Of a stretch of 64,000 nucleotides of DNA, positions 61,152 to 64,000 are shown piece by piece. Where the stretch lies: assembly GCA_028753945.1 (NCBI GenBank), contig JAPNXP010000009.1, forward strand, positions 620,001-684,000. Direction: 5' to 3'. This DNA comes from Hexactinellida sp. DTS-2022 (lineage: Eukaryota; Porifera; Hexactinellida). The notes beneath the pieces were generated by a model. It was not told the origin of the DNA, ran no database searches, and saw nothing but the letters and a program-made list of their open reading frames with translations. Every line of letters starts with the position of its first letter. Position 1 is the stretch's first letter. The position numbers and the translations under genes were made by a program.

Positions 61152-62570
61152 TTAATAAATTTGTATCATATTATCTTTGGAGTAGCAAACTACAATTATT
61201 TTCTGAGTCGATTCCTCAACTGCTATTCCTCTAATTGCAAAGCACCCATCGTCGGCCGGGTTAGGCTCTATCGAGAATGAGCCCAGCTTGTCGAAGCTTC
61301 TTAAAGTAGGATTCGTTGAAAATGATTTACATTCATTTATATTTGCTTCTTGTATTACGGTAATAATGTGCTCTCCTTGAACCCCATTCAATATAATGAA
61401 TGAATCAGCAGTTATGTACATGGCAGTTGAGTGATAACTGAATTCAAAGGACTTTATTTGTGAACCGGATTGTTTTGACAAAATACGAAGTTTTGTACCA
61501 CACAAGAGGTATACTCCGTCTTTTGCAACATGTATATCAGCAATTTTAGACTGATTGTTTGTTAACATTCTTTTGTAACTGAGGTTATTATCTAGTACCT
61601 GTACCTTGCTTTCCTCGTCACACACATACACATCTCCATTCGCCTGATCAGCTGATATTACCGAGGGTCTCTTAAATAAGGTCCCATGGATCCAATGAGA
61701 TATTGAATGGGTGAATTTCGTGTCAGATTTGGAATCTCGATTATACTTTAAAATACAATGTTTGAGTTCGGAAGAGATGAGTGACGTTACATAGAGTGAG
61801 TCTCCGTTGAAACAAACTCCATATGGATGTACTGGCTCATATTTATTTATGGTTCTATTAATGTATTGTACATTATCTAAGTACTTCCCTTCCTGGCTAT
61901 ATATCTTGACACAGTGGCTCGTTTGATCAGCTATGAATATGTTTCCGGTCTTAGAATCAACAGCTACTTTCTGCGGATACCTTAGATCGCAGGACCCATC
62001 TCCCTGTTTCACTGCGCTCATTATAGGATATTTTATTTTACTATAGTCCCTTGGGAGAGGTTTAGTCCAATCTTTCTGTTTTGTATTGGATTTTAGTTCA
62101 GCCTCGACTGTCAGTATTGGAGCTGTTTCTAAAAACATTTTTTCATCCAATTCATCACAAGATTCTGCTAAGGGAACCTCGTGCTTAGGGAGTATGGTAA
62201 CGTTAATTTGCCCCAGAGTTTGTATCTTCTCATTGAATGTAGGATCTAATACTAACTCAATGCCTCTCTCTGGATACTCGTCTTTAATTTGCAATATCTC
62301 TTTGTTAACTTTTGCTAACAGACTATGTTCCATAGACTTGAATGCTGCAGTTTGTTGTTTGATGCTTGTTTGTATTTGTTCTATTGCCTGGAGCTTCTGT
62401 TTATACTCGACCCGACTAGTTGTGTACTCCCTTTCTGCGGCGTCAAGTTTCGCAGAGAGCTCGTCCTTCCGCCGCTGGAGAGAGAGCTGGTACTCGCCGA
62501 ACCTCTTCTCCAGGTCCCGTCGGATTAAACCTGTTCTCGTAAGGAACGGATCCTCAGACTCTGTTGCCAT
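61152..62570 (-). CDS. Coiled-coil/NHL propeller protein, array copy 5
   Basis: 472 aa from the ATG at 62570 (MATESEDPFL). A mosaic: the loop KYLDNVQYINRTINKYEPV is like copy 3, the C-terminal blade (IKSFEFSYHSTAMYIT) and ESKVQVLDNN are like copy 1, and the SDTKFTHSISHWI loop is like copies 1 and 4. One codon is missing in KPLPRDYSK compared with the others. Its spacer lacks both MITEs. Confidence 0.85.
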   Translation of the reverse strand: MATESEDPFLTRTGLIRRDLEKRFGEYQLSLQRRKDELSAKLDAAEREYTTSRVEYKQKLQAIEQIQTSIKQQTAAFKSMEHSLLAKVNKEILQIKDEYPERGIELVLDPTFNEKIQTLGQINVTILPKHEVPLAESCDELDEKMFLETAPILTVEAELKSNTKQKDWTKPLPRDYSKIKYPIMSAVKQGDGSCDLRYPQKVAVDSKTGNIFIADQTSHCVKIYSQEGKYLDNVQYINRTINKYEPVHPYGVCFNGDSLYVTSLISSELKHCILKYNRDSKSDTKFTHSISHWIHGTLFKRPSVISADQANGDVYVCDEESKVQVLDNNLSYKRMLTNNQSKIADIHVAKDGVYLLCGTKLRILSKQSGSQIKSFEFSYHSTAMYITADSFIILNGVQGEHIITVIQEANINECKSFSTNPTLRSFDKLGSFSIEPNPADDGCFAIRGIAVEESTQKIIVVCYSKDNMIQIY

Positions 62571-63042
62571 TCCTACCAACCTACAATCTAATTATTTAAG
62601 CTAAACTACTACCAGTGGAGTCAGTTAGTTCAATCGTACCACAGTAATCACGTTCATAGATTGCCCCTAAAAACAACCTAATTTATTAAATACAAATGAT
62701 TACATCAGTCCGTACTACGAGTATCAGCAAGTTAGGGCTTAAGTTATATATCCATAATAGCAGAGCTCTTCAGTTTGGAGTTCCTGATTCTCGTCAGAGC
62801 TTTAGAGAGTCTGTCTAAAGCCGAACAGAAACCATTGCGACTCTGTTTTAATGTTTTTAATACTGCACTGTTGTATATAATTGTACGTATATATCTCCTA
62901 CAATAGTATCCTTTCCTTTTCCTATCCTTTATAACTTTGGGCCTTCGAAAAAATACAAAATACGAATAATCACATAATATACAGTATTAGTTTTTGGTTG
63001 TTAGAAAAAAATTCAGTAGATATGTTTACTTCCAATGAAAGA
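62571..63042. other. Array spacer 5, free of MITEs
   Basis: The shortest spacer, showing the empty sites of both mobile elements: GTTATATATCC near 62743 (TATAAGCACA MITE) and ATTTATTAA at 62681 (foldback element). It contains the LRCH exon 11 fragment at about 62812-62840 and the 3' flank of copy 6. Confidence 0.8.
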
Positions 63043-64000
63043 TTAATAAATTTGTAGCATATTATCTTTGGAGTAGCACACTACAATTATTTTCTGAGTC
63101 GATTCCTCAACTGCTATTCCTCTAATTGCAAAGCACCCATCGTCGGCCGGATTAGGCTCTATCGAGAATGAGCCCAGCTTGTCGAAGCTTCTTAAAGTAG
63201 GATTCCTTGAAAATGATTTACATTCATTCATATTTGCTTCTCGTATAACGGTAATAATGTGCTCTCCTTGAACCCCATTCAATATAATGAATGAATCAGC
63301 AGTTATGTACATGGCAGTTGGTGGGTTTAGTTGATAATCGAATTCAAAGCATTTTATTTGTAAACCAGATTGTTTTGACAAAATACGAAGTATTGTATCA
63401 CACAAGAGGTATACTCCGTCTTTTGCAACATGTATATCAGCAATCTTAGACTGATTGTTTGTTAGCGTTCTTTTGTAACTGAGGTTCTTATCTAGTACCT
63501 GTACCTTGCTTTCCTCACACACATACACATCTCCGTTTTCTTGATCAGCTGATATTACCGAGGGTCTCTTAAATAAGGTCCCATGCATCCAATGAGATAT
63601 TGAATGGGTGAATTTCGTGTCAGATTTGGAATCTCGATTAAATTTGAAAACAGAATGTTGGAGTTCGGATGAAATGAGTGACGTCACATAGAGTGAATCT
63701 CTGTAGAAGCATACTCCATATGGATATGATAGCACAAATTTAACTATCGATATGGAAAGAAAACGATGTACATTATCTAAGTACTTCCCTTCCTGGCTGT
63801 ATATCTTGACACAGTGGCTCGTTTGATCAGCTATGAATATGTTTCCGGTTTTAGAATCAACAGCTACTTTCTGCGGATACTTTAGACTTTCCGAGAGACC
63901 ATACTCATGAATAGGGCTCTGTCTCACTGCGCTCATTATAGGATCTGTTATTTTACTATAGTCTCTCATTGGGAGAGGTTTAGTCCAATCAGTCTGTTTT
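63043..64000 (-). CDS. Coiled-coil/NHL propeller protein, array copy 6, 5'-truncated by window edge
   Basis: The frame is open from the stop at 63043 to base 64000, so the N-terminal coiled coil lies beyond the window. Every one of the 308 residues read from MRDYSKITDPIM to the C-terminal MLQIY equals copy 4, and the DNA looks the same too. This means very recent duplication, gene conversion or an assembly artefact. Confidence 0.85.
   Translation of the reverse strand, partial: KQTDWTKPLPMRDYSKITDPIMSAVRQSPIHEYGLSESLKYPQKVAVDSKTGNIFIADQTSHCVKIYSQEGKYLDNVHRFLSISIVKFVLSYPYGVCFYRDSLYVTSLISSELQHSVFKFNRDSKSDTKFTHSISHWMHGTLFKRPSVISADQENGDVYVCEESKVQVLDKNLSYKRTLTNNQSKIADIHVAKDGVYLLCDTILRILSKQSGLQIKCFEFDYQLNPPTAMYITADSFIILNGVQGEHIITVIREANMNECKSFSRNPTLRSFDKLGSFSIEPNPADDGCFAIRGIAVEESTQKIIVVCYSKDNMLQIY

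Larger units (their letters stand above)
52955..63969 (-). repeat. Tandem array of six NHL genes, unit about 2.04 kb
   Basis: Stop codons recur at 52955, 55014, 57051, 59088, 61152 and 63043 (spacings 2059, 2037, 2037, 2064, 1891). Both the coding sequence and about 600 bp of spacer are repeated. The array continues past the right window edge. The spacers differ by MITE insertions: present upstream of copies 1-3, absent upstream of copies 4 and 5, with a different element upstream of copy 4. Confidence 0.97.

Noticed and set aside
53886-62604. Recurring plus-strand ORFs of about 170 aa opposite the NHL coiled coils
   Set aside because: Antisense shadows repeated because the genes are repeated; serine/cysteine-rich and without domain character.
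1-64000. tRNA, rRNA or snRNA genes
   Set aside because: I looked for A/B-box and cloverleaf-like segments and rRNA cores by eye and saw none I could support; a covariance-model scan would be decisive.

Overview
This is nuclear DNA of an animal. It has spliced genes with GT-AG introns of about 50 to 700 bp. The gene set is metazoan and includes LRCH, FAM184, MOSPD, PLEKHA8/FAPP2, transgelin and a PA14-containing B4GALNT. RIBC2 and profilin-4 orthologues indicate flagellated cells. The genome is compact, many genes are intronless, and three genes lie inside introns of other genes. A fungal-type MGM101 recombinase points to an early-branching lineage (ctenophore, sponge or cnidarian). That is inference; the lineage cannot be fixed from this window.

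Layout. 1-4.3 kb: two near-identical B4GALNT-like glycosyltransferase genes, tail to tail. 4.9-6.6 kb: DDX55 helicase (-). 6.7-9.9 kb: no genes, but repeats, including a nested hAT-type MITE and a long-range inverted repeat with NRF1-like palindromes. 10-24 kb: a dense plus-strand run of PLEKHA8, RIBC2, PFN4, a triple-dsRBD protein, MRPL58/ICT1, POLR2D, TTI2, TECR and transgelin; a minus-strand NHL gene sits inside a RIBC2 intron. 25.5-31.2 kb: MVD, two unrecognised small genes and AT-rich spacer. 31.2-40.6 kb: MGM101-like gene, a GHKL-ATPase/coiled-coil/RING gene, DHRS12, MOSPD1-like, FAM184 (-). 41.2-44.9 kb: ALDH4A1 (-) with PHGDH (+) inside its second intron. 45.1-52.6 kb: an unrecognised coiled-coil gene, then an 18-exon LRCH gene with intronless ZDHHC6 in intron 8. 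53-64 kb: a tandem array of six minus-strand coiled-coil/NHL-propeller genes, the last cut by the window edge.

The genes are mostly unlinked housekeeping functions (mevalonate pathway, serine synthesis, proline catabolism, very-long-chain fatty acid elongation, ribosome biogenesis, transcription, mitochondrial translation and DNA upkeep). The accessory interest is in the recent duplications, the GHKL-RING gene, the MGM101-like gene, the nested genes and a heavy load of short TA-flanked MITEs, one in most LRCH introns. Paralogous empty sites in the NHL array show two MITE insertions precisely and let the duplications be ordered. Each array spacer also keeps a fragment of LRCH exon 11, so the duplicated unit once included part of LRCH.

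Intron positions were assigned by eye from GT/AG signals, reading-frame phase and remembered family sequences; no alignment or transcript data were used.
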